In this document: positions 52,598 to 63,666 of the stretch, one piece after another | Layout: every line of letters starts with the position of its first letter | How positions within the stretch are numbered: the first letter of the stretch is position 1 | Origin: Circinella umbellata | Taxonomy: Eukaryota; Mucoromycota; Mucoromycetes; Mucorales; Lichtheimiaceae | Length of the DNA: 64,000 nucleotides | Direction of reading: 5' to 3' | NCBI GenBank assembly: GCA_025093555.1 | Contig: JAIWNF010000034.1 | Span: 310,001-374,000, forward strand | Position numbers and translations under genes: made by a program | The notes under the pieces: generated by a model | The model's input: the letters and a program-made list of their open reading frames with translations, nothing else | Told to the model about the DNA's origin: nothing | The model's database searches: none

Positions 52598-55500
52598 TTG
52601 ACTACATTGCCCAGTACCGAATTTCAATGTCATGTTTGTCTTTACGTGTTCAAAAAGAAAGAGATTTCAGAAAAGAAACATATTTACTGGTGTAAAAAAG
52701 ATCGTGACCAAATAAATACCTTCTTTTCCAGCGATGTTGTGCAATCTTCTAGTTATTACAATACTCGTGAAGTCGGTGAAACAACGAATTTTACAAATAA
52801 TGGTTCTGATAACGAAAATAACGATAAGAATTCAGGACAAGAGAGGTAAAAATATTTTTTGTATTATATTAAACGCTTCCATCTGCTGTTAGACACTAGT
52901 TCATCATCAGTCTATTGACAAAAAATATAAGCAATAGTATAATGGATAATGGTGACGATGATGACGACGATGATGGCTACTGGATGGACGTTGATTCGGA
53001 CCTTATTGAAACCATACAAAACGAACCATTTGTAAATGAAACGTATCCGAATGCTAAGTTTTATAACTTCAATAAAGGAAGATATATCGAAACTGCAGGA
53101 GAAAAATGTAGTAGGAAATTATTGTCCCTTGCTACAAAACATAGTGTTCCACAAGCTTTTTTTGATGAAGCAATTGGCGAATTTAATAATTATATTCAAG
53201 ATAGACTTGAATCTCTTCGTTCATATCATTTATCCAAGAAAGTAAGTGTTGTTGGTTATACATATATAAACCTAATTTTCATAGCTTTTCTTACAGTACT
53301 AATTATACTCTTATAATAAAGACCATGGAAGAATCATATCCTATTAAAGCTAAAAATTATGATGTATGTCGAAATGGATGCATGATGTTTCTGAAATCAT
53401 CAACACTAACAAAATGCCGTTATTGTCAAGCACCAAGATTCACAACAAGAAAACGACAATCAAACGGTACTACTAGGCAGCAACAGCCGTGTGCAACAGT
53501 TAAGCAGCTGTCTCTGTCGGATCAGTTAGCATTATTGATACATAACGAAACGTCTCGAAAAAATCTACTTCATCGCACTAAACACCAACCTGTTCAAGGA
53601 CAATACTCAGATATCTATGATGGTAATGCATTCAACGACTTAAAAAATAAAGGACTTTTTACCAACAGTTTGGATATAGCCTTGGCATTATATACTGATG
53701 GCTTCACAATGTTTCAAAAGCATCAACTCATGATCATTCATGTTGTCATCTTAAATTTTCCACCATCCATTCGATATCAAACAGCGAATATGATTCAACT
53801 TTGTATATGTCCTGGACCGCATAGTGTAAAAGATTTATTCAGTTTCCTTCAACCTTGTATACAGCAACTCAAAAGCTTGCAATCGTCAGGTATATGTGTC
53901 AAAGCAGATAATGGAGAAAGATATTTTTCACGTGCCCATATGCTCTTATGTACTGGGGATATTCCTGCTTGTAGCAAAATGATGTGTTTCCGAGGACATA
54001 CTTTCAAGTACGGATGTAGAATTTGTGAGATTGCTGGCTCTCCTGTCAAAATCAATGGCGCAAAAAGGGGTATGTACTTTGCCCCATATAAGAGAGCTCG
54101 ACCAAAAACGAGATCATTAGAAGATTTTTTACAAGGAAATCAAGACAAAGGACTGATGCGAAAATCACCATTCCGTGAACTGAATTCTTTTCGTGGTTGG
54201 TCAACATATGGACTTGACTGCATGCATTTGATAGGCCAAGGAATATCTAAACAATTATGGATGTTAATATGTGGCAAGTAAGTATTTATTTCCTTGTGCC
54301 GATGCTTGTAAATTATAACCATAAATCAAAACATGTCATTTCTGTAATACTGACTCCATTACCATTCGTGCTAGGTTTGGTATCAAAGAAAATCCCTTTT
54401 TTTTAAAGTTAGCAATAAGAAAACAAATTGGTGAGTCATTGGCAAATGCAAGGACAACAATACCATCAACATTTAGTAATTGCACTGTTGACATTTCAAA
54501 ACAATCCGGGTATTTTCGTTCAATTGATTGGATACACTTTATATGCTTCATTGTTCCAACTTTGGTTGCCGAAAGGCTTAATAACAAGGCTGCAAAAAAG
54601 GTCATACTCGCTCTTGCAAATGCATGCAACATTGTGTTCCAAAGAACAATTACAAAAGGAGATTTAAACAAACTAAAACAAAATGTAAAGCTATGGAATG
54701 ATTATTTGATGTTACAAGTTACCACAAAAAAAATCAGCGGCTCTATATTTACAATCACACAACATTATATGACGCACCTTGATAACATAATATGCGAAAT
54801 GGGGTGTCCTATATACTATAGTGCCTTTTGCCAAGAAAGAGCTATAGGGGAGCTAAAGAAAAAAATAAAATCTCGATCTACAACAGGTTCCAACGCTGGT
54901 AACATTATGGTGGGGCTTGCTGCCCAAAGATATGCTGAACGGGTTGGATTTGGTTCAAGTACTTCAATAAAAAAACAGCATGAAAAAGAAGTATTAACGG
55001 ATTCGGAAGAAAATGATGCACGAGAAATATGGTCACCAATCTGGACAGATAAAGTTGAGAATTATAATGAATATGGGTTAGAAGAGCTGCTTATAGATTA
55101 TTGGTCAGTACATAGCGACAACTCTGAATCCATCAACGCAAAAATTGAAATCGGGTCTAGGTTATGGATAAATGAGGAGGAGATAATTGGTAGTTCTTTT
55201 CGAAAGCGCAATAATAATCGACGAGACGATTTTTTTACAAGACTAATGATCGAAGTTGATTTGAATCGAACTAGACGATCAATGAATCGAAAAGCGAAAA
55301 CTTTCTTCGGTGATATCGTTTTCTTTTTTCGACATGTACATGGTAGTACGGCTCGACTTCTTTCGCTGGTAAAAATATGGGAAACAACGGTTCCTGGGAG
55401 AAAAGGATATCCTTACCTTTTGTCTACATCAACATACAAGTATTTTGTAACATCCGTACAAGATATCGAATCCATTGCCGGAAAAATCAAGGCTCCTTCT

Positions 55501-55599
55501 GGACGTACTTATTTTATTTACCCAGAGATGAGTGAATTAAATGCAACAGATGTTCCCAAACTCACTCATTTGTATTGGACACATAATACATCGCTTTGA
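52598..55599 (+). CDS. Spliced Tnp2/CACTA (CMC)-like transposase
   Basis: Exons 52598-52845, 52911-53241, 53322-54277 and 54375-55599 total 2,760 nt (about 919 residues), with GT-AG junctions and no internal stop. Near the N-terminus CHVC...HIYWC resembles a zinc finger, followed by an acidic run (DDDDDDD). Next are CRNGC and CRYC (more zinc ligands), then a DDE-type core. The first Asp is in YTDGF (about residue 319) and the second in CTGDIPA (about 406), with the CMC-type C-x2-C in GCRICE and the DxMH motif in LDCMHL. A later Glu in CQERAIG (about 666) is the likely third catalytic residue, and NFPPSIRYQTANMI and SRSTTGSNAGNI are also typical. There is no in-frame ATG in exon 1 (the open frame starts at a TTG), so the true start may lie in an unseen upstream exon, or at the ATG near 52941. 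Confidence 0.75.
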
Positions 55600-56044
55600 G
55601 TATAAATATCTTCTTTTTATTTTGTATATACAATTCCACTTCTAATTACATTCATTTTATTGATACGTATTACTTCGTTATTACCATTATACACAAGTCT
55701 ATATAACATTAAGCAAATTCAAATAAATTTAACTTCCTTTCCCTGCCATCCGATCGCCATGTAACAATTTATCGTATTTTTACTGTAGTATTTTAATATT
55801 ATTTCTGTACACATTGAAGTACACGTTTCATTATTCAATAGTAGTAAAAATTGGCGTGAAAATAATATCGAATAAGGTTGTTTATCGCTGTTGTTTGTTT
55901 ATTCAGCTCTTTAAAACAGGTTTAACCGTTGACAAATAATAATATCTACCATTACTTAGGAACACACATGATAAGTACTTTTTTTTCAATAATCCTAACT
56001 CGGGGTACCTCTTTCTTCAGTCTGATATTCTTTTTATTATCACC

Positions 56045-56770
56045 ATGCTGTCTTCATCGAAAAATAAAGTCCATAAAAATACAAATAATAATAATAATAA
56101 TAATACTAATAATAAAGCAAACGACACAAGGGATGACATAGCTCAGTTATCTGTGGCTGTTTCACGAATGGATGCTGACCTTAGAATTTTAACAAGTAAA
56201 ATCAAAGGAGTAGAAAAAGAGATTAAAACCAGCAACACAGTTTGTGAGCGTTTATCTAACATTCTTGAAAACCAGCAACTTCAAAAAACAAAACCAGTAT
56301 ATGATAGTAGATTATCAAAAATCCCAATGGACCGCGTTATTGACAAGCCAACATATACAAGAAAAAACAAGGATACAGGGGAGATAGAAGTAATACCGAA
56401 GCAACACTCAGTGGAGTTATATATGTGGTTAATTGAAGAATACCGAAGAAAACAGAATCTTCCACCGTTACCTCAAGGAAGGGTTAGATCCCAAGCAAGG
56501 CATGGGATGACGCTCTATGAGCCTATTCTCAGGCGTTTTAAAGCAAAGAAGAAAGTTGATAGCAGTATCAAATGGGGAGATTCGTTATATATCAAAAAGT
56601 ATCATCGGTGTTTGCTGGAGAAGCTTGAAGTAGCTGCAAATCCGCATATCCCATTAGGGGCTTGTTCTCGTTTCTGGGGTGCACGAGTACTATTGTCAAA
56701 AAAATGGAAGTCGGTACCAGGATATATTCAACAAAAAAACTCTCAAAATGGTAAAGTAATATTATATTGA
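56045..56770 (+). CDS. Unrecognised transposon protein (ORF2)
   Basis: 241 residues from ATG 56045. The N-terminus is N/K-rich, then a predicted coiled-coil-like helix (IAQLSVAVSRMDADLRILTS). A conserved-looking basic core follows: HSVELYMWLIEEYRRKQ, LPPLPQGRVRSQARHGM, LYEPILRRFKAKKKV, IKWGDSLYIKKYHRC, ending GACSRFWGARVLLSKKW. I do not know the family. By position, downstream of the transposase and on the same strand, it could be a DNA-binding partner like the TnpA protein of plant CACTA elements; that is inference only. No second exon could be joined in frame. Confidence 0.55.
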   Translation: MLSSSKNKVHKNTNNNNNNNTNNKANDTRDDIAQLSVAVSRMDADLRILTSKIKGVEKEIKTSNTVCERLSNILENQQLQKTKPVYDSRLSKIPMDRVIDKPTYTRKNKDTGEIEVIPKQHSVELYMWLIEEYRRKQNLPPLPQGRVRSQARHGMTLYEPILRRFKAKKKVDSSIKWGDSLYIKKYHRCLLEKLEVAANPHIPLGACSRFWGARVLLSKKWKSVPGYIQQKNSQNGKVILY

Positions 56771-57020
56771 TAAAGGTCATGCACTAATAGTGTGATCTTT
56801 TTTCATTTCTTTTCTTTTTATTCACCGTTTTCGTCATGAATATTCCTTTCGTGAGACAAAATGCTGTTTTTTTTTTCTTTGCCAGTTAATTACATATATG
56901 GCTCGATAGGATGTGTGTGTTTTAAAGTGGGTGCCTCGCACTGGTACATCTAGTCGCAATCTTGATTAAGTGACTTTTATAAAACATATTAACGATTTTT
57001 CTCGGTTATTTTATTAACTG

Positions 57021-57641
57021 ATGGTAAATAGTAACAAATCAAAGAGTACCCAAGAATGCTTAAAACGCCAACAAAAAAATAACAAGTATCAAAATGACAG
57101 CACGAGTACTGCTAGCATTACAAGTGATAATGATTCTGATGATTATGAATATTATGAATATGATGAGAGTGATGAAGATAAAGATGACGATAATGATGAA
57201 ATTGTTGACGACGAAGATAAAGATAATAATGAAAGTAATGACGATGAAGATAAGAATAGTGGTAGCGAAGATGGCGATGATGAAGAAGGTATTGACGAAG
57301 AACAGAGCTCTGGAGACGATATCAACGAAGAACAAATTCATGAAAGCGATGCTGGCAAGGAACAAGACATTGAAGAATTTGGCAAGGAACAAGACATTGA
57401 AGACGTTGGCAAGGAACAAGACATTGAAGACGTTGGCGAAGAGCAAACCTTTGAAGAAGTTGATAAAGAGAAGGCTATCGAATTAACGCTTAAACCAGCA
57501 GAAAACAAAAAATGTAAAAAAAAATCTTCCACTAAGACAAACGCGAGAGTGACCAACAAACGAGTGCGCGAAGAAGATATTTCGTCAACACGCAGCCCAA
57601 CAACAAGGAGAAACAATAAAACGCAGAAGAAAAAAAAGTAG
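57021..57641 (+). CDS. Acidic repeat protein (transposon ORF3)
   Basis: 206 residues from ATG 57021. The first third is highly acidic (runs of D, E, N and S). The middle holds about four imperfect copies of KEQDIEDVG-like units (near 57355-57455). The last third turns strongly basic (KKCKKKSSTKTNARVTNKRVREE and a terminal KKKK). I do not recognise a family. The charge split resembles histone-binding or chromatin-associated proteins, but low-complexity composition makes this weak. It lies on the same strand as, and downstream of, the transposase. Confidence 0.5.
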   Translation: MVNSNKSKSTQECLKRQQKNNKYQNDSTSTASITSDNDSDDYEYYEYDESDEDKDDDNDEIVDDEDKDNNESNDDEDKNSGSEDGDDEEGIDEEQSSGDDINEEQIHESDAGKEQDIEEFGKEQDIEDVGKEQDIEDVGEEQTFEEVDKEKAIELTLKPAENKKCKKKSSTKTNARVTNKRVREEDISSTRSPTTRRNNKTQKKKK

Positions 57642-57847
57642 TACCAAAGAAATGAGCACCTTCTCTTCAGCTATTTCCGGTACATTTTTATATTAGTTAT
57701 ATATGTTCAAATAAATAAAATATTGGCAGTCCATGAATATCATGCGTAATTGGATAAATTTAACTATTATGATATTCTATTTGATTATCTATTTTATATC
57801 CTTGTTCTATGATTGTTTACTAAATATGTCTACTTCCATTTTTTTCT

Positions 57848-57980
57848 GAAAACTTCCAAAAAACGTTCAAACTAACTTCCAAAAAACTTCCAAAAAACTT
57901 CCAAAAAACTTCCAGATTAACTTCCAAAAAACTTCCAAAAAACTTCCAAAAAACTTCCAAATTAACTTCCAAAAAACATC
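57848..57980. repeat. 11-bp phased A-tract array
   Basis: Eight complete copies of CTTCCAAAAAA plus two variants ending in ATTAA, arranged as two blocks of three units plus one variant. The A6 tracts repeat once per helical turn. The array ends at the inner edge of the right inverted repeat. Confidence 0.85.
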
Positions 57981-58066
57981 CAACTGACTAAGTTGCGAAT
58001 AGCTATTCTGGAGTTGGACTTTTTTTGGAAAAACTTGGAGCTTTTGTGGAATATATATTCCATAAG

Positions 58067-61000
58067 TGATATAGCGAAGCGTTTAATGTGTGATTGAAGT
58101 ACTTCGTAGAAAGATATAAAATAAGGAAAAAATAATACACTGTTTGTAGTTGTGATTGGATACGTAATAAATGATATGAAGATAGAATAGAAATATGGAT
58201 TGTGGGAGTTCTTATATTCAGGAATATTACGTCTGAATCCACAAAAGAGAAATCTTATAATGAGTTTAAGAGACTTTATGCTCAAAGGAAACTACTGTTA
58301 GGTCAATTTAATTGTTAAAAGACTAAAAAATTTTAAAGGTAAAGATAGAACTAAAGAAAATATTTTATTTGAAGTTATTTGGGCTATTTATACTATCAGC
58401 AATGCCAGAAATATGACATTGCTTTGGCGAAAATGTGTCTTTGCTTTGCCAGAAAAGTGGCATTGCGTGAGCCAATAAGATCACATAATGAGGTTACTTG
58501 TGACACTGTAATAATAATAATAATAATAATGATGATGGTGATGGTGATGGTGATAATTATGTTAGTATAAAAATGATTTACGTTACAATACAAAGCGTCA
58601 ATGATGATAAGAAAATGAACATGCATATTTTATAAGAGAAAATGGTTTTATTTGGTTAAAAAATCTGATATTTAGCTGATGGAGTGTCTCTTTATCTATT
58701 AGACTTTTCCAATATATAAACTTTACCTCCAACATAAATATATAACATAGTGCTGTATTACACAAAAAGAGTGGGGGGATTTACACAACTGCAACATATT
58801 GTTTGTTAAATTACTGTTTGCATCAACAGATAAAGCACAATTCTGGGTTGATCAAAAGATTGGAATAAGGGCAACTAGATGAAATAAAATAATGGAAATA
58901 ATTCAAAATTTCCCCGTTTGAATGAAAAAGGCTAGGACTTGTGTCTTACAAGAAGAAATGTGCAAGTTTATTTTTGCCCTTACATGCGTATGTATAATGC
59001 CAAACGACAAAAGTAAAAATATAGAAGTTGGATCAACTATTCAAAAAAAGAATTTTATAATAGTTTATCAAGCTGAAGCGAACAATTCAATTATTATTTA
59101 TACTATTTTACATTGATGCCTAATAATATTCAATACTTATAAGCACTTTCTACTAAAAATGTTTCTTTGTCGGTAATGCCCACCAAAGAAATATGAACCC
59201 TAATTTCGGCCACTTGTATACTTTTCTCACATGACTATATTTTATGCTGATACAACCATCTGTACTTTTCTACCTATGTATAAAAAAATGTGTGAGTTTT
59301 TTTGTGGATGTACCAATATCATCATCCCTTCAATATTCTCCCCCACAATAATATAAAAATATTACATATGCAAGTGCTACCCATAACCATTACTATTGTC
59401 ATACATATATAACACACATAGAATCCTAATCCACCCATCTGTTTGTATAATAAAAAGTTTATTTTAAAAGAAAGAAATTAAAAAAGGCCAATGTATCAGT
59501 AAGTTGTGTGAATTTCAAACAACCCGACAGGAAGCACGACGAGAACGTTCATTGGCAAAGCTTCCCAAAAAAAAGTATTTATTCCCTCAGAAGCACGTGT
59601 ATGTTGATCCCAAATGATGCGTTTTCAAATAGGAACGGATGAGAATGGATCTTGCCAAACATTATTCTTGCCACGCCATCTTGCCAAATGTTATCCTTGC
59701 CTCCAATCTTTACCCGTCATCAATTGTTCGCCAACAATTTCAGACTTGCATCCTGCAACACCACGCACTTGTATTACCCTCCTCGAGAATACATGTATAG
59801 TCTCCTTTAGGTCATACTATACTGGTTTATAATAAATCCCCCATATGTTCGGATCACATCTATCACCAACATTATATAGAGCGCAAGATTCAGCTTGTTA
59901 ACATACTTCTGGTTTTGCTTTGTACCTTGGTCCCCACAACTATCACTGATTTTGTCACTATAGCTTGATATTGATTTGACCAGACCTATATCAATTGGTA
60001 CGCTTGGACAGAATCGAATGAAATTTGCAGGAGGTACAAAATGGGTTCACCAGGTTGCTTAAGGATTACTCTCATTCAGGCCAATTGTGACAACCCTTCA
60101 ACTTGAATCCAAAAGCCAAGTCACCGTCATCCAGTTGATAATTTGAACCACACCAAAAACAAAGGTCCATGTCACTGATGGGATCATCCACCCGTTGGAA
60201 TAAGTAGGTACCTTGTTAAAAAGGAAATATGACAGACATTGCTACCACTGGATGAAACTTTGCCTTGGACTATCCGTTTCACCTACCCAGTTAAAATGGG
60301 CGTATCCGTAAGGCATTAGCGAACCGAGAGCACGTGAATTATCAACTATGGCTGGGATGATTTGACAATGCTGTCACTGCTGAGCAAATGCCTGGTAACA
60401 AATAGTAAGACCCGAGTCTTGTTGGTCTTTCACAAAATCAAAAGCGTGTACTGCTAGCAACCAGGACAACAAACTCCTTCTTTTGTAAAATATGGAGAAA
60501 AAAAACCGATCGTATTTGCAGCAACGGGTGTTCAACCATGACAACCGTTCAAAGTGGAGAATTGTAGCCAACTTGAAAAGTTGCTGAAGAAAGATCGTTG
60601 CAGCATCTACTTCATTCTTAACAATACACAACAGCACGGAATGCCACGAAAGAACATTCTCCAATAAAAAAGACTCACCATTAAAGTAACTGAATCCCTT
60701 TCACATGCATACTTGGATTTCACCCTTTCCATTGAAGCTTGTATACCATAATCAGCTCAATTTTCCTTCCTTGTTATTCCCATGAAAAAAAAAGAAAAAC
60801 AAGGTGTACCAATGGAAAACGTCAATAATCCGAACATGTCAAGCTTACGAAAAGAGTTGAACCGAATTTGTCAAGGAACTAGAGACATGTCCAAGAACAA
60901 TCGTTTCAAAAGAACCGTTTGGGTAATGAAAGTTATATTATCATTCGAACCAAGCAGCATTCGTAAAATAATACAAACACAATCATAAGTTGGAAAAAGT

Positions 61001-61482
61001 TTCAAACCTCTTTTTTATTTCCAAAACCCATAAAGCGACTAACCACAAGTCAAAGAAAAAAAAGGCTGCTGTTTTTTTTTCTCAAAAGTTAAGGAAAAGA
61101 GGCGGCAATTATGAAATTACCTGAAACTTTTTCCTGGTTCTTTACCAAAGGTTAACCATAAGGTTAAAACTGCATGCTAGTTTCTTTTCTTGTCAGGAAA
61201 AAAACGACGCGCATAATGTAAGGTAGACTCCAGAACCATGGAAAGAAGTAAAGAAGAGACTCTTCATTTTTTTTTGCGCTCCACTGCCTTTATTTCACCT
61301 GCCGCAGTAAAGAAAAAAAAAATAGGCGCCAGCTAAAAACACCAGCCAATTTGTTTTCACTACCCAACACAAAGACCATAACAAACTATTTCCTCCTTTA
61401 TTGATATATAACGGGCCCTTGATAATATTTTAGCAATATCATTTCCTTTGTATAATATATTTACAGAGGGGGTTTTTCACTA
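58067..61482 (-). repeat. Right long terminal inverted repeat
   Basis: About 3,416 bp, the reverse complement of 43953-47307 with scattered substitutions and small indels. It differs most by an extra segment at about 61391-61443 that the left arm lacks. The same three short frames found in the left arm are present (58922-59116, 59614-59832 and within 60782-60988, plus). Confidence 0.9.
61391..61443. repeat. 53-bp insertion unique to the right arm
   Basis: Absent from the left arm. It starts near TGATAT and ends near ATATCA, giving 6-bp inverted ends, and the flanks share TTCCT. This looks like a small insertion, or a deletion in the left arm. Confidence 0.5.
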
Positions 61483-62819
61483 TCGAGTCCTTTAGTTATT
61501 CGTGTTTGTACACTTACTTTTATCTATATAAAGTAATGGTTTTTGAATATTGTAGTTCTGTGGATAGCATTACGTAGTATAAAAGATAATGTAAAATAAT
61601 ATAATATAATATAAGATAATATGAAAACAAGAAATAATGATAATGTAGTAAAAGAGCTAATAGTAATAAAAATATAAAAATGAAGATGAAAATAATGCTC
61701 TGAATGGATATTGAAGATCTGACGAGACCGCCATACAGCAAAGGATATTGTTCTACATATAATCAAACTATAATTCAGTAAGCAATTCACTAAGATAATA
61801 TATGTATAACTCATTTACCCATAAAAAAATAGTCGCCTTAGTACACTGCACCAATATTATCTAAAACACTTCCTAACAGATACTGGAGCTAGAATGTCCG
61901 ATTCGACTGATTCAGAAAGATCATAACAATACTTCGTGCAACGAGCAGTAAAGATCCTGTATAATAGTCAAAAGTTTGGCTCAAATGTTTATCAGGAAGT
62001 ACAAGATGAGCTTGATGTATAGCTATACTGACGTTTTATTAACTTTCGATATTTTGGTTACTTTCTTACTGTTATTGATAGCCTTTGTTGTTTTCATATT
62101 CAGGCTCTTTTTCTAATCGTTATTTAATTATTATTTCTACTTTTACAGAACATACTTAACAATAGCGGCTCGTTTTCTGTAAATTAATGTAAATCTAACA
62201 AAGGCAAAGTATTCTACATACTTGAAAAAAAAAGTAATTGTTCAAGCGAGAATGTTTTTTAATGGATCAAAGATCAAAGTCAGACTACGGGCGCAGCGTA
62301 CTATAACTATCCTAACATGCCTCCTCTATGTTGCGCCCGTAGTAACCCTTTTTAATAATGTAATTTAGAAGCACTTATTTACAGTAGTGTGCAAGTTTTT
62401 CAGTACCCAACTTTATGAACTGACGAGAGCAATAAGCTGAAATCAGTACGTGTTCAATTTATTTCGCCATTATGTGATAAAATAAAGATAGTTGAGAATC
62501 TGTTTATTCCTTAAATAAAATAACTACTCTTTTTATATATTTTCTAAATTATGTAGCTATATTATTTTATTCGATCATGACTAAGCTATGTTTTATAATA
62601 ATGTATGTTGAGAGGACCTATTATATTTGTTCTATCACGAATAAATATTAATTCTAGATCATTCACTGAAACCGTACATAACAGTGGCTAGTAATCTCAT
62701 TCTTACTTTGATGTTCCTACTTTATTCGGATTGATAATAAGAGCGAATCAAAATGAATAATAGTGGTTAATAGGCTTTATCATTTATTCTTGACGGCATG
62801 ATGTTTGACCGATCATTCA
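61483..62819. other. Intergenic, no gene recognised
   Basis: AT-rich sequence right of the transposon. Its only notable structure is the inverted repeat at 62284-62343. The open frames at 61520-61814 are low-complexity and not credible genes. Confidence 0.5.
62284..62343. repeat. 60-bp foldback with 12-bp perfect GC-rich arms
   Basis: ACTACGGGCGCA (62284-62295) and TGCGCCCGTAGT (62332-62343) pair perfectly across a 36-nt loop. The GC-rich arms stand out in AT-rich DNA. It could be a tiny foldback element or a structured RNA; no target duplication is evident. Confidence 0.7.
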
Positions 62820-63530
62820 TGAATCGATGGAGTATATGTTTTATTATAGTGGTTCACCACAGAATGGACCCAGGGGCAAAAAAATTAGATGCATTCAATC
62901 AGAGATGGTTGAAGACCGGGAAGTATTTATTCCCACCATGGAAGTTCATTCCTCAAGTCATCCACAAAATAAAACAAGAGAAGATCCGGACAGCAGTTTT
63001 AGTAACACCTTATTGGACGACGCAACATTGGTTCTCAATGGTGAGCAAGTTAATACAGAAGAGCCAAGCAATATTTTTCAAGATCAAAAAATGGTGGATG
63101 AACGCTTGGCACGTATCAGCAAGGCAAGGACATCAGAAGATCTAAGGTTAGATGAAGCAAAATACTTGAACAAATCAACAAGGGATAGTACTCAAAAAAA
63201 CTGATGATGTAGCCTGAAAAACATGAACAAGTTGGTGCACACAACAGGACCCGAAAATTATAGCAACCAAGTACAATGTAACAATGGTCTTGCAACATGT
63301 TATAGAGGTCAGTAGTCAAACATTGAATGGGATATGCTCAGCAATAATACCGGTCTGGAATGTTTTACATCCAGGGGAGAGGTCATTGACAGGACAACAG
63401 ACGATAAGAAGTTCTTTTGAGGCAAAAAGACAACAAGAAATAAGGATTCCATCACAACAAGAATAATGACGTGGGACACGAACATATTAATAGAAATTTT
63501 GTTTTGTAATAATTCGTGGCCCCTATTCAT
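62820..63530 (+). pseudogene. DIRS-like (tyrosine-recombinase) retroelement fragment
   Basis: Conceptual translation gives RNase H C-terminal residues (MDPGAKKLDAFNQRW, then YLFPPWKFIPQVIHKIKQ and AVLVTPYWTTQHWF), then after a frame change LARISKARTSEDLRLDEAKY. Another change leads to a recombinase-type N-terminal domain (SSQTLNGICSAIIPVWNVLH, then AKRQQEIRIPSQQE). The order, RNase H followed by tyrosine recombinase, is that of DIRS-type retrotransposons. At least two frameshifts and several stops break it, and the reverse transcriptase part upstream is missing. It is a dead remnant. Confidence 0.65.
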
Positions 63531-63666
63531 CATAGCGGGGTATTTTTATTTTTGCATTAAGTTACCACCCCTTTTCTCTCACATTTTTTTTTCTCTCTCA
63601 CTCTTCACTCTCTACTATTGCTTGAATTTATATAATATACTTTTTTTTGAATTAACACAAATTAAA

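Larger units (their letters stand above)
43953..61482. mobile_element. Giant inverted-repeat DNA transposon (Tnp2/CACTA-like), about 17.5 kb
   Basis: Two nearly identical inverted repeats of about 3.4 kb (43953-47307 and 58067-61482) enclose a loop of about 10.8 kb. The loop carries, all on the plus strand, a spliced CACTA/CMC-like transposase (52598-55599), an unrecognised protein (56045-56770) and an acidic repeat protein (57021-57641). It also holds a minisatellite, a 178-bp satellite and a phased A-tract array. Homology between the arms was followed by eye; they hold only scattered mismatches and small indels apart from a 53-bp extra segment in the right arm. High identity of the arms and an intact transposase suggest recent activity. 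Neither a CACTA end motif nor a target-site duplication could be fixed, so the exact limits are provisional. A rearranged pair of older repeats flanking a separate transposase is the alternative. Confidence 0.7.

Noticed and set aside
57060..57446. Hydrophobic, membrane-like frame on the minus strand
   Set aside because: It is the antisense of the GAT/GAA-rich acidic ORF3, which always yields Ile/Phe/Val-rich shadows.
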